From Eustoma russellianum (lineage: Eukaryota; Streptophyta; Magnoliopsida; Gentianales; Gentianaceae): a DNA stretch of 64,000 bases. The position numbers were made by a program, and so were the translations under genes. Under the pieces are notes generated by a model, which was given only the letters and a program-made list of their open reading frames with translations, was not told where the DNA came from and did no database searches. Where the stretch lies: positions 34,682,683 to 34,746,682 of the forward strand of contig AP025040.1 in the NCBI GenBank assembly GCA_036186865.1, read 5' to 3'. This document shows positions 37,169 through 50,065 of this stretch, in pieces. Position 1 is the stretch's first letter; each line of letters starts with the position of its first letter.

Positions 37169-39835
37169 CATATATTTTCAGATTGTTTTGAAAAAGGCAC
37201 ATACACATGTATTCCAACGTACTACCGACACGTTATATATTTTACGTACGTACGTTAACATCACACCACTATACTTAACTCATATTTATGAGTATATTCA
37301 GGTCTTATATCATATGATATAAGATATGGTGATGACAAATTAAATACGACACGATAAAAGGTTCTAAACCGAAAATTGTCGTATCGGGCGAATACCGAAA
37401 CTTCGCCAACGTGTCACGTACTTGCCATAAATAAATGGCCAGCCCCTATACTCCAAAATTTCATGTAAATTTCGTGCATATCATTGAATATTCAGCCAAA
37501 AATTACTTTCCATGTTGGCACAAACAAATTACTCCACATTAAGGCCAAAATGTGAAGATTCCAAGTTTAATTTTGTCACATGTTAATGGTACCACTTTAG
37601 ACCAGCCAAGTGCTGAGATTTAAAGTATATATTATATATATTATGTATAACATAATATATATAACATGTGCAAAAGTTGTAATTTAAATTAGTGAAAAAT
37701 TAGGTAATCGATAAATATTGAAAATTCGGTTTTCTACGCACACAACACATGGAACGTTTTTGGTACATCATGTGACACGTATCTAGACACTTTTTACATA
37801 TGTTGTACATCTTAAAGTGTTCTAGAAAATTAAATTAAGGGCTGATTGGAATTTAACATGTGTGTATTATTAAATGTGCATTATTTTACAAAGTTGGCAA
37901 AAATAAATTTCAGCACATACACAAGCATTTCCAACGCCACCTACAGCTGATATGGAGCTTATTTGGAGCCTTGTTGGCATATTTATTGGCCAAGGATCAA
38001 TCATACAATGTTGGTGAATTGAAGAGAGAAGCTACAAATGGTAAGAATTCAAGATTTGTCTCTCTTATATCACATGCTGAAAATTTCAGCATGCTAAAAC
38101 AAGCTGGCCGAATTCTTGTCTTCAAAATGGTATATTTTGTCATCTCAAATTGTGTGATTGATTGGAAGAAGAAATGGAAATGATTTGAATATTATTTGAA
38201 TTAATAAAGTGTGATATTTTACATATCACACATGCTGAAAAATTTTTCAGCATGTGTGAAGACATGGTGGCCGAATTTGAGAGCATAAAGATGTCCATAT
38301 TCATTTCTCATGTGATAGTAATATTTACCATTAATTGGTGATTCACTTTAATGAGAAAAATCAAAGAAAAATGGTAATGATTTGAACTTTATTCCCATGT
38401 GTCACATGCTGAATTTTCAGCATGGCAATAAGACATTATGGCCGATTTTTTTCTCTAGCAAGGAAGGATTTGATGTCTTGCAATTTATGTGATATATCTT
38501 ATGATTTATGGAAGTTATTTTGTGATGATTTTGGCACATGTTTAAGTGTAATTCTCAGATTTTTTCCAAGTCATCAATGATGACAACATTCATCCAATGA
38601 GAAGGTGCCAAGTAAGCGAAGACTAAATGATCATCCAATAAGAAGATGCCAAGTAAGCAAGACATTGTCACAATGATGTCTTACACTCTCTCAGGGACTT
38701 AAAAGATAATTTTCAAGAGGGGAGACACACCAAGGGGGACGGCTGGACCATGTTAAAAAGAAAGAGAAGAGAGCAAACAAAACAAGCACAAGCATTGCAA
38801 ATCAAAGTGATCAAAAAGCCTAGCTCTTCTTCTTCTACATCCTCTTTCTTTCACTTTTCTTGTAAGCCTATTGTATTCATATCTTTCAATCTTGAATAGG
38901 CTTGACATAGACCACCACTCATTATATATCTTTGTAAAAGATTGATCAAGGTGTGATCAATCTTCATTCTTGCGAGGTGGTGGTGTTCGTGCAAATTGTA
39001 TTCGCTATACAAGTTTTGTAAAGGGTTGGAGTTAGGTGTAACTCTATCAACCCTGTGGTAAGGTGTATTGCGTGTGTGTGATTAGTGTGAACCAAGGAAG
39101 GTGTTCCTTGAAGACTGGAGTAGGTTGTTTATAACCGAACCAGTATAAAATTCTTGGTGCCATTTACTTTCTGCATTTACTTTTCAGTTACTGCACTGAT
39201 TATCCTGCTTGTTCGCATTCGTAAAAATAGTTAACGAATTTCAAAAATCAAAACAATTTTCAAAAATATACTCACACGTTCTAGGGTTAATTTGGCACAA
39301 GTTTCAACCCTTTTGGATAAGTATAAGTGAATCAAACATCAAAAGTTCTGAGACTAGTGCAATCTGATTTTCAGACTTGCAAAAGTTGAGACTTTGATTG
39401 TAGTTGACCTACTTCCCAAAAGAATTTTGCAAAACTGTTTCAACCCATTTAAATATAGTGTATAAGGAGTTAGTGGTCAAATTTTCAGAGCATTTGGACG
39501 TTCACACAATTATGAATAAATTTTTCAAAACTATCTACCGTTTCTGGCAGATTCGAGCAAGCTGAGTACCAACGGTTTTTGAAGGGGTTAAAGGTTGAAT
39601 TTTAATTTGAAATTTTTAGGGGACCCTCAAAACATCTGAGGCTAAGTTCTCTAAAAATTTCGTAATTTTTGGAGACCTATAGCCTGGTTTTAAAAACGTT
39701 TTAAAACTGGTCCTGAAAACAGAATCTGTTTTCAGAAGTTGAATTGTTTAGGTTCAAACAAATTTTAAAAACCACACTTTCCGCACCACCTATTCAACCC
39801 CCCCCCCTTTCTAGTGGTGCCTTGCAGATCCTACA
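36737..39835 (+). mobile_element. Sirevirus B: full 3' LTR
   Basis: It runs TGTAGAGATAAGG to CAGATCCTACA, 3099 bp, followed by the duplication TAATC (39836-39840) that matches 30782-30786. A TA tract at 37125-37165 is expanded compared with the 5' LTR. Short frames inside have no domain. Confidence 0.92.
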
Positions 39836-39840
39836 TAATC

Positions 39841-40966
39841 TATCATCCACGCATCTCATACAAAATGATAAATATGTAAACGTGACATAGCATGGCCAAA
39901 CTAAATATGATCTTCATGAGACCAAATGAAGATCATAAAGGAAACCCTATGTGAAAGACTTCCTATTACAACATTTGCAATGATACATATCTTCTTGTCT
40001 TGAGCTCGTGCCTCCATCTGCATGGAATCCACTCGTCCTTGGTATGTGTTGCCATCACCACTTTTGTATCTTGATTCTTCATTTATTACAATAATAAAGA
40101 AAAACCTAACTAATTGTATAATAAAATACAACAAAAACTACAGCGGCACGCAGGCCATAATAACCCAAAAACAGAAATATGACTAAGTCAATCACATAGG
40201 TCCTGAGGCCATGCTATGCACCATGCAAAGACATCAACAATTATAATATATTTTACACAAACATATTATAACAAATAAATATATACTGACATTCTTAATG
40301 TCACGGTAACGAACTATAGGGCGTACGCATACGGCGGTCCCGCTAGCCGCATTGATAATTTTCTTTTCAAAACCCTAACACAGACGCGTCAATCATATTA
40401 ACGATCTTACTGTTTTGATTACGTGTAAACCCTTATAGAAGCATCGATCGAATCGATGGCTGTCATTCGTAAACCTTAAAACAGAATATCAATCAAATCG
40501 ATAATCTTCATCCGAAACTAGAAATCAGAATCATCATCGAATTGATAATCTGTCTTTCGAAACACGAAAACAGAACCATCGATCGGTTGTTCATATCGAT
40601 ATAAACATAATCGTTTTTGATCATCTCATGAAAAACGAAAACTTTATATCACATATAACAATCTCGAATTATAACATCTGATGAAAACGAATTGAAAACA
40701 TCAATCCGCTATCACCAGATGAGATTCGAATAAGGTTTTACACATATCGTGTGATTATATCTAATATAAACAGAATCGGTTTTGATCATCATATGACAAA
40801 CGATTACCGCCGTATACAAATCATCTCATGAAAACAAATTGAAAAACATCATTCTTCTCTCATCATATGAAATCCGAATTACTGTTTTATACATATCATG
40901 CCATACGAAAAACAGTAAACATATAATCACATAAGCATGATATAATCGACTTAAACGAAATCAACA
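39841..40966 (-). mobile_element. Copia C: 5' leader, part nearest the PBS
   Basis: Non-coding on the element's strand. It contains several similar GAATCGATnATC-type stretches (40440-40620) and CATCTCATGAAAAC repeats, so it is internally repetitive. It joins 30261-30781 once element B is set aside. Confidence 0.8.
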
Positions 40967-40967
40967 A

Positions 40968-40982
40968 GTGGCTCTGATACCA
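40968..40982 (-). other. Copia C: primer-binding site
   Basis: The plus strand reads GTGGCTCTGATACCA, so the element's strand has TGGTATCAGAGCCAC, complementary to initiator tRNA-Met, one base from the 5' LTR. Confidence 0.95.
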
Positions 40983-40983
40983 C

Positions 40984-42492
<1,509 letters not shown>

Positions 42493-42497
42493 GGATT

Positions 42498-42879
42498 TTT
42501 TTGATAGCTATTCAAATGTTGTTGCTGACTGATGAAGTTCTTGAGTTATTGTATTTGTAGCATCTGTTTGGATCTTATCTAAAGGCAGAATGTTGCTTGT
42601 AGATAATAGATTAGTTCTGTTTATTATAAACTAGGCACTCCTCGGTCAGCATGTTGGACGAGGTAGTACATTTTTTGTATAGGGGTGTCGGGAATACAGC
42701 CTGTTGCTTCACCATGTCATACTTGTAAAATTTTGCATTAGCCTTGCATTGCAGCCTGTTTCTTTGCACATAGGACTAATATACGGGTAGCACCTCTATT
42801 TAGGTGCATTTTGATGGACCATTGGTATTTGTCATGGTCATTTCTTGGATTATGATATTTGCATTTTCCCAAAAAAAAA
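42498..42879 (+). mobile_element. LINE J: 3' UTR and poly(A)
   Basis: This is the continuation of LINE J beyond copia C. It ends in an A tract (42871-42879) followed by TTCTCAAAACTGTTA. The left flank at 23381 reads TTCTCAAAAAACTTTTA. The pair looks like an imperfect LINE target-site duplication and dates J as older than C and B. Confidence 0.7.
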
Positions 42880-42894
42880 TTCTCAAAACTGTTA

Positions 42895-43340
42895 GAACAA
42901 AGGATAAACCCAAAAAGTTTATTGACGGTTTCAAGTTTCTCATACTGCCCAATACATCATCTTACTTTACGCAAACTACCAGTGTACCCTCTCGCACAAA
43001 ATTCTAATTCCATCATATTTAACAAATAAATGAGAACCGCATCGCATGTCTGATTAGTGCATGCACCCTCAATTCTCTAAATTTGTTTTGGTTAAACTTT
43101 GGAGCTCTTGTACCTAAAAGACCTTTATCAGAAGCTATCAGAAACAGTCCAATATACTTAGAAGTCGTCTTTTGGCATTTATCAATATGCCTTTGAAGGT
43201 TACCTTAATGCAATATGCCTTTTAAGGTTACGCGTTGCATTCTTACTGTCTGCCAGAAACATGAGTTTGCATATGTTGTGCTGGCGCTTTAATGATTCAT
43301 TTGGTTTCGAATCCAAAATAGTTTACTGCCAAACGGGAGA
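42895..43340. other. unassigned non-coding stretch
   Basis: No protein, LTR or repeat family is recognised. It contains a short near-duplicate (CAATATGCCTTT at 43184 and 43212). It separates LINE J from element E. Confidence 0.4.
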
Positions 43341-43956
43341 TGTTACGACCCGTGAACCGTTGCTATTATTATTATTAAATATAAATGCTGTATAGTAATA
43401 TATAGGAAAAATACAAATCCTAAAGTGAATAGAAAAAAAAACTTAGGATAGAGTTTGATTAATGATAAATTTCATATTAAATTTGGAATATACCATGTAT
43501 ATATAACTAAACCTAACTCTATATATACATAGTTATACACACAAATCACCTCCGACAAATTCCCCTACCCTACCCTCGGCAGCCCCTCCTAATTCTCCCC
43601 CAATTTCCCCTTAAACTTTCGGCAGATTGGCTCCCAAAACCACCCCCCCCCCCCTTTCGCCGCTGCTCCAAAAGGAAAAAGAAAGACAAATATTCTTGCC
43701 GATTTCAACTCCGATTATTGTACTGTATAGTGTAAACGAGATCAACACAAGTATCCTACCAATATTTGCTATTGTTTTTGCAAATCTTATGGCTATGTGC
43801 TCGTAATAAAACCAGATCATACATAATGTATTTGTGGTTGCATAGTTGGTTGATCTTATAAGTATGTATGTATTGTAAGCATCTGAACTGTATTTATTAT
43901 GAATTTGTGAAATCCATAATTATATTTTCGTATCAAATGATGGAATATACATAAGT
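43341..43956 (+). mobile_element. Element E: 5' LTR, first segment
   Basis: It starts TGTTACGACCCGTG, as does the 3' LTR at 55521, and the first 125 bp align closely. The LTR is interrupted at 43957 by copia D. Bases 43952-43956 are D's TAAGT duplication. Confidence 0.85.
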
Positions 43957-44059
43957 TGTTGGAAAAAGTACATTAAAGTACCTTTCCGTGTGCTCCAAAC
44001 TTATATAGAATGTATATGAGGTTGTTTGGGAGATTGAAATGAGGGTTCTATGTTGATCT

Positions 44060-44275
44060 GAGGACGTCGATCTCTCATTGAGAGACTGACGTGAGAGATC
44101 TACGTTGATCTGAGGACGTCGATCTCTCAATGAGGGTTCGACGTGAGAGATCGACGTACGTCGATCGATCGACGTGAGGGTTCGACGTGGATCTGAGGCA
44201 CGTCGATCTCTCAACGAGAGATCGACGTGAGAGATCGACGTACGTCGATCGATCGACGTGAGGGTTCGACGTGCC
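44060..44275. repeat. palindromic GACGT repeat array in the D LTR
   Basis: Repeated GATCGACGTACGTCGATC, CGTCGATCGATCGACG and TCGACGTGAG units contain many TGACGT/ACGTCA and CGACGTG cores. It lies upstream of the TATA-like element. Translations of it (Arg/Ser/Asp-rich) are artefacts. Confidence 0.85.
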
Positions 44276-44626
44276 AGCGGACAGAACCTTTCACTTTGGG
44301 TTGCAACTTTTGAACCAAGGATCATCTCCCTTCACCTTTGAACGGTAATCAACTGTCATAACTAATAGAAAAACTACTGAAATGAGTTTCAAACATGGTT
44401 TTTAACACAATCCAAGATCTATATATATGTGATCTTGCTATCTTCAACATACACAACATTTTTGCAAAAATCTATAGAATTTCAGCATTCTTCTTCTATC
44501 TTTCTCCTTTATCTTTCTCTTCTAAATCAAGTTCATTCTTCTTCTCCTAGAGCAAAGGAAAAGAAGACAGCCGTTATATCTTGGGAAGCATTAGTCTTGT
44601 TGTCTACCTTGCTCGTTGGTAGAGAC

Positions 44627-44640
44627 TAAATTGCTTTAAG
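44627..44640 (+). other. Copia D: LTR segment complementary to the PBS position
   Basis: TAAATTGCTTTAAG is the exact reverse complement of 44718-44731, which starts two bases after the LTR end. The same 14 bases are in the 3' LTR at about 49858-49871. Confidence 0.7.
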
Positions 44641-44717
44641 GACAGAGTCATCTTGAGACTCGTCTCGGCTTTTGTTTGATCATCTTTCTTGCTTGTTTGC
44701 CATATTTTCCCTACAAT

Positions 44718-44731
44718 CTTAAAGCAATTTA
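44718..44731 (+). other. Copia D: candidate non-tRNA primer-binding site
   Basis: CTTAAAGCAATTTA is at the position where a PBS is expected. It does not start with TGG and does not match the initiator tRNA-Met complement found in elements C, E and I. It pairs fully with 44627-44640 in the LTR. Confidence 0.55.
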
Positions 44732-44733
44732 AA

Positions 44734-46203
44734 ATGGCATCCAAGCAAGCTTTACCGGATATGTCCAAGATGGAGCCGTTCGACGGCAAATTCTACAAGA
44801 GATGGGCAACAAAAGTGTTGTTCTTCTTGGAAATGCTCTCAGTTTCATATGTTCTTAAGTTGGATAAGCCCAGTGATGAAACTGAAGCAAAGAAATATGA
44901 TGCAGACAACACTACTTGCAGGGGCCACATTCTACATTTCCTAGCTAACTCTCTATTTGACATTTATGTCAAATTCACATCTGCAAAAGAGATTTGGTCA
45001 GCACTGGAGAACAAATATGGTGCTGAAGATGTGGGCAAACGCAAGTATGTGGTGAGTGAATTCTTGAAGTTCCAGATGGTTGATCATTCTCCAATCAATG
45101 ATCAAATCCATCAGTTCCAGCAGTTGGTGGATAATCTGGAACACGAAGGGATCAAGGTTGATAAGACATTCCAGGCGGCGGCATTGTTGGAGAAGCTTCC
45201 TCCTTCTTGGAGTAAATACAAGAAGAGGGGAAAGCACGATGATGCGAAGTTGTCTCTAGATGCAGTAATTAAACACATACGCATCGAAGAGAACAACCGG
45301 ATGGAAGATGAATCTCATCATGAGAATGGAGTCAAGGCCAACGTTGTGGAGCATGCTGCGAAGAAGCCCAAGTTCCACAACAACAATGGCGGTGGCGGCT
45401 ACAACAGTGGAGGAAAAGGTAAGAAAGTTGTTGTGCAGGGCCAGTACAAGATGAAAGGAGTTTGCTGGGTGTGCGGGAAACCGAGACACCGAGCAGTCAA
45501 CTGCAGGAAACGGAAGGGCCAACCAAGCAACCAGGCAAACCTTGTGGAGGCCAAAGGAGCAGCAGACGGTATCATCGCAGCGGTTGTCTTGACAGAGGTA
45601 AACCTTGTCGGTGGCACTACGGAATGGGTGGTAGACACGGGTGCTACCAGGCATATTGCTACCAGTAAAGACCTATTTTCTGAATATAAGGAAATAGGCA
45701 GTGATGAGCAAATCTTCTTGGGAGATGCACATAGTACCCAAGTCCTCGGAAAGGGTAAGGTGCTTCTCAAGTTGACTTCTGGGAAGAAACTGGAGTTAAG
45801 CAATGTGTTGCACGTTCCTGCCTTGCGTAGGAACTTGATCTCCGGAGTGCTGCTGAACAAGGCTAATATTAAACTCGTTTTAGAATCTGATGAACTTGTT
45901 TTGTCTAGGAATGGAGAGTTTATTGGTAAGGGTTTTTGTAACGGAGGGCTGCTTGTTCTTGATGCTACTTGCTACAATAATACAAATGCATCTAGTTCTG
46001 TTTATTTTGCTGAGTCTCTTGATATGTGGCATGCTAGACTAGGACATGCAAATATAGGAGCAATAAAGAAACTTAAGAATATGAATGTGATTTCTTATGA
46101 TGATGATAACTTCAACAAATGTGAACATTGTGTTGAAGCGAAACATCATAAGAAACCTTTTAAGAAAGTTGATAGTCTCACAAAAACTTGGTCTAATCCA
46201 TAG
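44734..46203 (+). CDS. gag-pol: Copia D: gag, protease and GAG-pre-integrase
   Basis: The ATG at 44734, only 18 bases after the LTR, gives MASKQALPDMSKMEPFDGKF. An upstream in-frame ATG at 44689 lies in the LTR and is unlikely to be used. The gag has RWATKVLFFLEMLSVSYVL, YGAEDVGKRKYVVSEFLKFQ and FQAAALLEKLPPSW, then a zinc knuckle CWVCGKPRHRAVNC. The protease motif is WVVDTGATRHIA. The zinc-binding region is MWHARLGHANI and CEHCVEAKHHKKPF. The frame ends by a one-base frameshift near 46180, in an A run, just before the integrase core. The lineage is probably Tork-like copia. Confidence 0.93.
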   Translation: MASKQALPDMSKMEPFDGKFYKRWATKVLFFLEMLSVSYVLKLDKPSDETEAKKYDADNTTCRGHILHFLANSLFDIYVKFTSAKEIWSALENKYGAEDVGKRKYVVSEFLKFQMVDHSPINDQIHQFQQLVDNLEHEGIKVDKTFQAAALLEKLPPSWSKYKKRGKHDDAKLSLDAVIKHIRIEENNRMEDESHHENGVKANVVEHAAKKPKFHNNNGGGGYNSGGKGKKVVVQGQYKMKGVCWVCGKPRHRAVNCRKRKGQPSNQANLVEAKGAADGIIAAVVLTEVNLVGGTTEWVVDTGATRHIATSKDLFSEYKEIGSDEQIFLGDAHSTQVLGKGKVLLKLTSGKKLELSNVLHVPALRRNLISGVLLNKANIKLVLESDELVLSRNGEFIGKGFCNGGLLVLDATCYNNTNASSSVYFAESLDMWHARLGHANIGAIKKLKNMNVISYDDDNFNKCEHCVEAKHHKKPFKKVDSLTKTWSNP

Positions 46204-48583
46204 TGACTTAGGTGATTTCAAGAATCACATGAGTAAAGGTGGTAAAAGGTATTATGTTACTTTTATCGATGATTACTCTAGATACACAAAAGTGTATTTG
46301 TTAAGTCATAAGGATGAGGCCGAGTCTAAGTTCATAAGTTATAAGAACGAGGTTGAGAATCAACTAGACTTAAAAATCAAAAGGCTTAGAACAGACAGAG
46401 GTGGCGAATATAGCACAGACTCTTTACAAAAGTTTTGTGAAGAGAATGGCATTATTCATGAAGTCACACCCCCGTACACACCCCAGTCTAATGGAGTAGC
46501 CGAAAGGAAAAATAGAACGTTGAAAAATATGATGAATGCCATGTTGGTTAGTTCAGGATTGCCGGACAATTTGTGGGGGGAGGCAATCTTGACTGCTTGT
46601 CATATTTTGAACAGGTTACCTCATAAGAAGTTAGATAGAACTCCTTATGAGTTGTGGAAAGGCTATGCTCCCAACTTAAATTACTTGAAAGTGTGGGGGT
46701 GTCTAGCCAAAGTTGGGATTCCTGATTTTAAGAAAAGTAAGATCGGGTCTAAGACAAGAGATTGTGTGTTCATTGGGTATGCTCAAAATAGTGCAGCATA
46801 TAGATTCATGACTTTAGACAATAGTTCTATTTTGGAGTCTAAAGATGCTGAATTTTTTGAGCATATATTTCCTATGAACAAACAATCTATTGATGTGTCT
46901 AAATTTGAGACAGGTGAGTCAAGTAAATCCGTAGTTGAACAAGAGATTGATGAACCTAGACGAAGTAAGAGACAAAGAACAGAGAAGTCATTTGGAAGTG
47001 ACTTCATAACAGCCTTCATTTTAGAGGATGATCCCAAAACTTACGGAGAAGCGGTTAGATCGATAGATTCTAAGTTTTGGAAGGAAGCCATAGATAGTGA
47101 ACTTGAATCTATACTAAGTAATAATACTTGGGAGTTAGTGGACTTGCCTAGAGGGTGTAAACCTATCAGTTGTAAGTGGGTCTTTAGGAAGAAACTAAAG
47201 GCGGATGGAACAATTGATAAGTTTAAGGCTAGGCTTGTCGCAAAAGGGTTCACACAACAAGAAGGAATTGACTTCTTTGACACTTACTCACCGGTTGCTA
47301 GGATCACTACGATTAGAGTCCTAGTAGCACTTGCCTCCATTCACAAGCTTGTTATTCATCGAATGGATGTGAAAACAGCTTTCTTAAATGGAGACTTAGA
47401 AGAAGAGATCTATATGAAACAACCGGAGGGTATGATAGTCAAAGGTCAGGAGCACAAAGTGTGTAGGCTTAAGAAGTCTTTGTACGGTCTTAAGCAAGCG
47501 CCTAAACAATGGCACGAGAAGTTTGATAACGCATTAGTGTCTAATGGCTATATAGTAAATGAAAGTGACCGTTGTGTGTATAGTAAGTTTAATGATTGTG
47601 ATGGTGTCATTATTTGCCTTTATGTTGATGATATGTTGATATTTGGAACCAACATAAATGTTGTTAATGATACAAAATCATTTTTATCTACTTTGTTTGA
47701 TATGAAAGACATGGGGAAGGCGGACTTAATTCTTGGTCTTAAGTTAATAGAGAAATGTGGGGGTTATTTACTTTCTCAAGAACATTATGTGGAGAAAATG
47801 TTGAGAAAGTTTAATCACTACGATGTAAAACCTGTAAGTACGCCTTATGACTCGCATGTTACTTTGACCAAAAACAAATGTGATAGTGTGTCTCAATGTG
47901 AATATGCTAGGATAATTGGTAGTGTAATGTATTTGATGAATTGCACTAGGCCTGACATTGCATATTCTGTGAATAGGCTTGCACGATACACTCATAACCC
48001 AAATGAGAGTCATTGGTGTGCATTAAGACGTATGTTAAAGTATCTTAGAGGAACAATGAATTTAGGACTCATGTTTACAGGGTCACCTGCTGTTTTAGAA
48101 GGCTATTGTGATGCTAATTGGGTGACCGATAATGATGAAATAAACTCTACTAGTGGATATGTTTTCACATTGGGTGGTGGAGCTATTTGTTGGAAATCAT
48201 GTAAACAAACTTGTAGTGCTAAGTCTACAATGGAGTCTGAATTTATTGCCTTAGAACTTGCTAGTACAGAAGCCGAGTGGTTAAGGAATTTACTTGTTGA
48301 TATTCCTTTATGGTCTAAACCTATGCCTTCTGTATCTATTCATTGTGATTCTCAGGCTGCGATTGCACGTGCAAGGAACAAGATATACAATGGGAAGAGC
48401 CGGCACATCCGTTTAAGGCACAACATTGTGCGCGAGTTGATTAGTTCAGGGGTGGTAAACTTGGAGTTTGTAAGAACCAAGTTTAACCTTGCAGACCCAT
48501 TAACTAAAGGACTAAACAAGAAGTTGGTCTACGAAACATCGAGGGGGATGGGACTTATTCCATCTGTAGAGAATTCTTCGTGA
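46175..48583 (+). CDS. gag-pol: Copia D: integrase, reverse transcriptase, RNase H
   Basis: In the frame after the shift: LGLIHSDLGDF, FIDDYSRYTKVYLL, LRTDRGGEYSTDSL and NGVAERKNRTLKNMM (integrase D, D, E). Next: CKWVFRKKLKADGTIDKFKA, HRMDVKTAFLNGDLEEEI, KKSLYGLKQAPKQWHEK, IICLYVDDMLIFG (catalytic DD), CTRPDIAYSVNRLARY. RNase H has GYCDANWVTD, TMESEFIALELASTEAEWL, IHCDSQAAIARARN and KFNLADPLTKGL. The whole 800-residue stretch is open. Upstream open sequence from 46097 belongs to the other frame. The single frameshift is the only lesion I see in this element. Confidence 0.93.
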   Translation, partial: VSQKLGLIHSDLGDFKNHMSKGGKRYYVTFIDDYSRYTKVYLLSHKDEAESKFISYKNEVENQLDLKIKRLRTDRGGEYSTDSLQKFCEENGIIHEVTPPYTPQSNGVAERKNRTLKNMMNAMLVSSGLPDNLWGEAILTACHILNRLPHKKLDRTPYELWKGYAPNLNYLKVWGCLAKVGIPDFKKSKIGSKTRDCVFIGYAQNSAAYRFMTLDNSSILESKDAEFFEHIFPMNKQSIDVSKFETGESSKSVVEQEIDEPRRSKRQRTEKSFGSDFITAFILEDDPKTYGEAVRSIDSKFWKEAIDSELESILSNNTWELVDLPRGCKPISCKWVFRKKLKADGTIDKFKARLVAKGFTQQEGIDFFDTYSPVARITTIRVLVALASIHKLVIHRMDVKTAFLNGDLEEEIYMKQPEGMIVKGQEHKVCRLKKSLYGLKQAPKQWHEKFDNALVSNGYIVNESDRCVYSKFNDCDGVIICLYVDDMLIFGTNINVVNDTKSFLSTLFDMKDMGKADLILGLKLIEKCGGYLLSQEHYVEKMLRKFNHYDVKPVSTPYDSHVTLTKNKCDSVSQCEYARIIGSVMYLMNCTRPDIAYSVNRLARYTHNPNESHWCALRRMLKYLRGTMNLGLMFTGSPAVLEGYCDANWVTDNDEINSTSGYVFTLGGGAICWKSCKQTCSAKSTMESEFIALELASTEAEWLRNLLVDIPLWSKPMPSVSIHCDSQAAIARARNKIYNGKSRHIRLRHNIVRELISSGVVNLEFVRTKFNLADPLTKGLNKKLVYETSRGMGLIPSVENSS

Positions 48584-49157
48584 TGGGAACCCAACCCACT
48601 ATTAGTAGAGATCCTACGAACGGGGTTCAATGTGGTAAGAACAAGTCATGAAAGAATTCTATGTTGCACTATCTAAGTGTCTCTCCCTATGGTGTTGTTG
48701 TTGATAGTGCTCACTGTAATGAATTGAGGGTGAGATTTTAAGAATCTCTTAATGAAAAATTCATAGCCATATTGTTTGGTGGTGTGAACAGTGCACATTT
48801 GATGAATTTCACCTATATAAGCTTGGAAGTGGTGCCGCTTACTGTGAGAGCCTGGAAAACTCTCTAGAGAGCTTATGAATCCTGAGATAGGTGCATGGCC
48901 GATATCGCACCAAAACCGCGAACTTGGAGAAGTAGATAATGATATGTCTTCTTGTTGTTCATATAAACAATAGTGGAGTAAGATTCAAGACGAAGTTCAT
49001 CTTACTTCCGTTTATATAACTCAAGTTGTACTACCGGCGATTCAAGACCACAAGTCATCGTATCCGTTATGTGTCATTATCTTCAATTGATAATGGAGAG
49101 GTTAGTTGTTTAACGTTCGGAAGTTGTCTTTATATAAGTTTGGATCATGTGGAGGAT
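48584..49157 (+). mobile_element. Copia D: 3' non-coding region
   Basis: No open frame of note. It ends in a short purine stretch GTGGAGGA in front of TGTTGG. A 49000-49100 stretch resembles neither LTR nor coding sequence. Confidence 0.8.
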
Positions 49158-49947
49158 TGTTGGAAAAAGTACATTAAAGTACCTTTCCGTGTGCTCCAAA
49201 CTTATATAGAATGTATATGAGGTTGTTTGGGAGATTGAAATGAGGGTTCTATGTTGATCTGAGGACGTCGATCTCTCATTGAGAGACTGACGTGAGAGAT
49301 CTACGTTGATCTGAGGACGTCGATCTCTCAATGAGGGTTCGACGTGAGAGATCGACGTACGTCGATCGATCGACGTGATAGATCGACGTACGTCGATCGA
49401 TCGACGTGATGGTTCGACGTGGATCTGAGGCACGTCGATCTCTCAACGAGAGATCGACATGAGAGATCGACGTACGTCGATCGATCGACGGGAGGGTTCG
49501 ACGTGCCAGCGGACAGAACCTTTCACTTTGGGTTGCAACTTTTGAACCAAGGATCATCTCCCTTCACCTTTGAACGGTAATCAACTGCCATAACTGATAG
49601 AAAAACTGCTGAAATGAGTTTCAAACATGGTTTTTAACACAATCCAAGATCTATATATATGTGATCTTGCTATCTTCAACATACACAACATTTTTGCAAA
49701 AATCTATAGAATTTCAGCATTCTTCTTCTATCTTTCTCCTTTATCTTTCTCTTCTAAATCAAGTTCATTCTTCTTCTCCTAGAGCAAAGGAAAAGAAGAC
49801 AGCCATTATATCTTGGGAAGCATTAGTCTTGTTGTCTACCTTGCTCGTTGGTAGAGACTAAATTGCTTTAAGGACAGAGTCATCTTGAGACTCGTCTCGG
49901 CTTTTGTTTGATCATCTTTCTTGCTTGTTTGCCATATTTTCCTTACA
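49158..49947 (+). mobile_element. Copia D: 3' LTR
   Basis: 790 bp with the same termini as the 5' LTR, followed by TAAGT (49948-49952). Differences from the 5' LTR are few; the main one is an extra 31-bp ACGT-repeat unit near 49375. Near identity indicates a recent insertion. Confidence 0.95.
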
Positions 49948-50011
49948 TAAGTATATGTGATTGTATAGATTGATGTATATATGTGTGTGTGTATGTGCGT
50001 GTGTGCCGAAT

Positions 50012-50065
<54 letters not shown>

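Larger units (their letters stand above)
43957..44715 (+). mobile_element. Copia D: 5' LTR
   Basis: It runs TGTTGGAAAAAG to TTTTCCCTACA, 759 bp. It is nearly identical to 49158-49947 apart from a 31-bp repeat unit. A TATA-like CTATATATATG is at 44420. Upstream lies an array of palindromic ACGT-containing repeats. The duplication TAAGT flanks the element. Confidence 0.95.

Noticed and set aside
43933..44325. 130-codon minus-strand frame rich in Arg, Ser and Asp (and similar frames at 49110-49557)
   Set aside because: It is a translation of the palindromic GACGT array in the D LTR; it changes with repeat number between the two LTRs.
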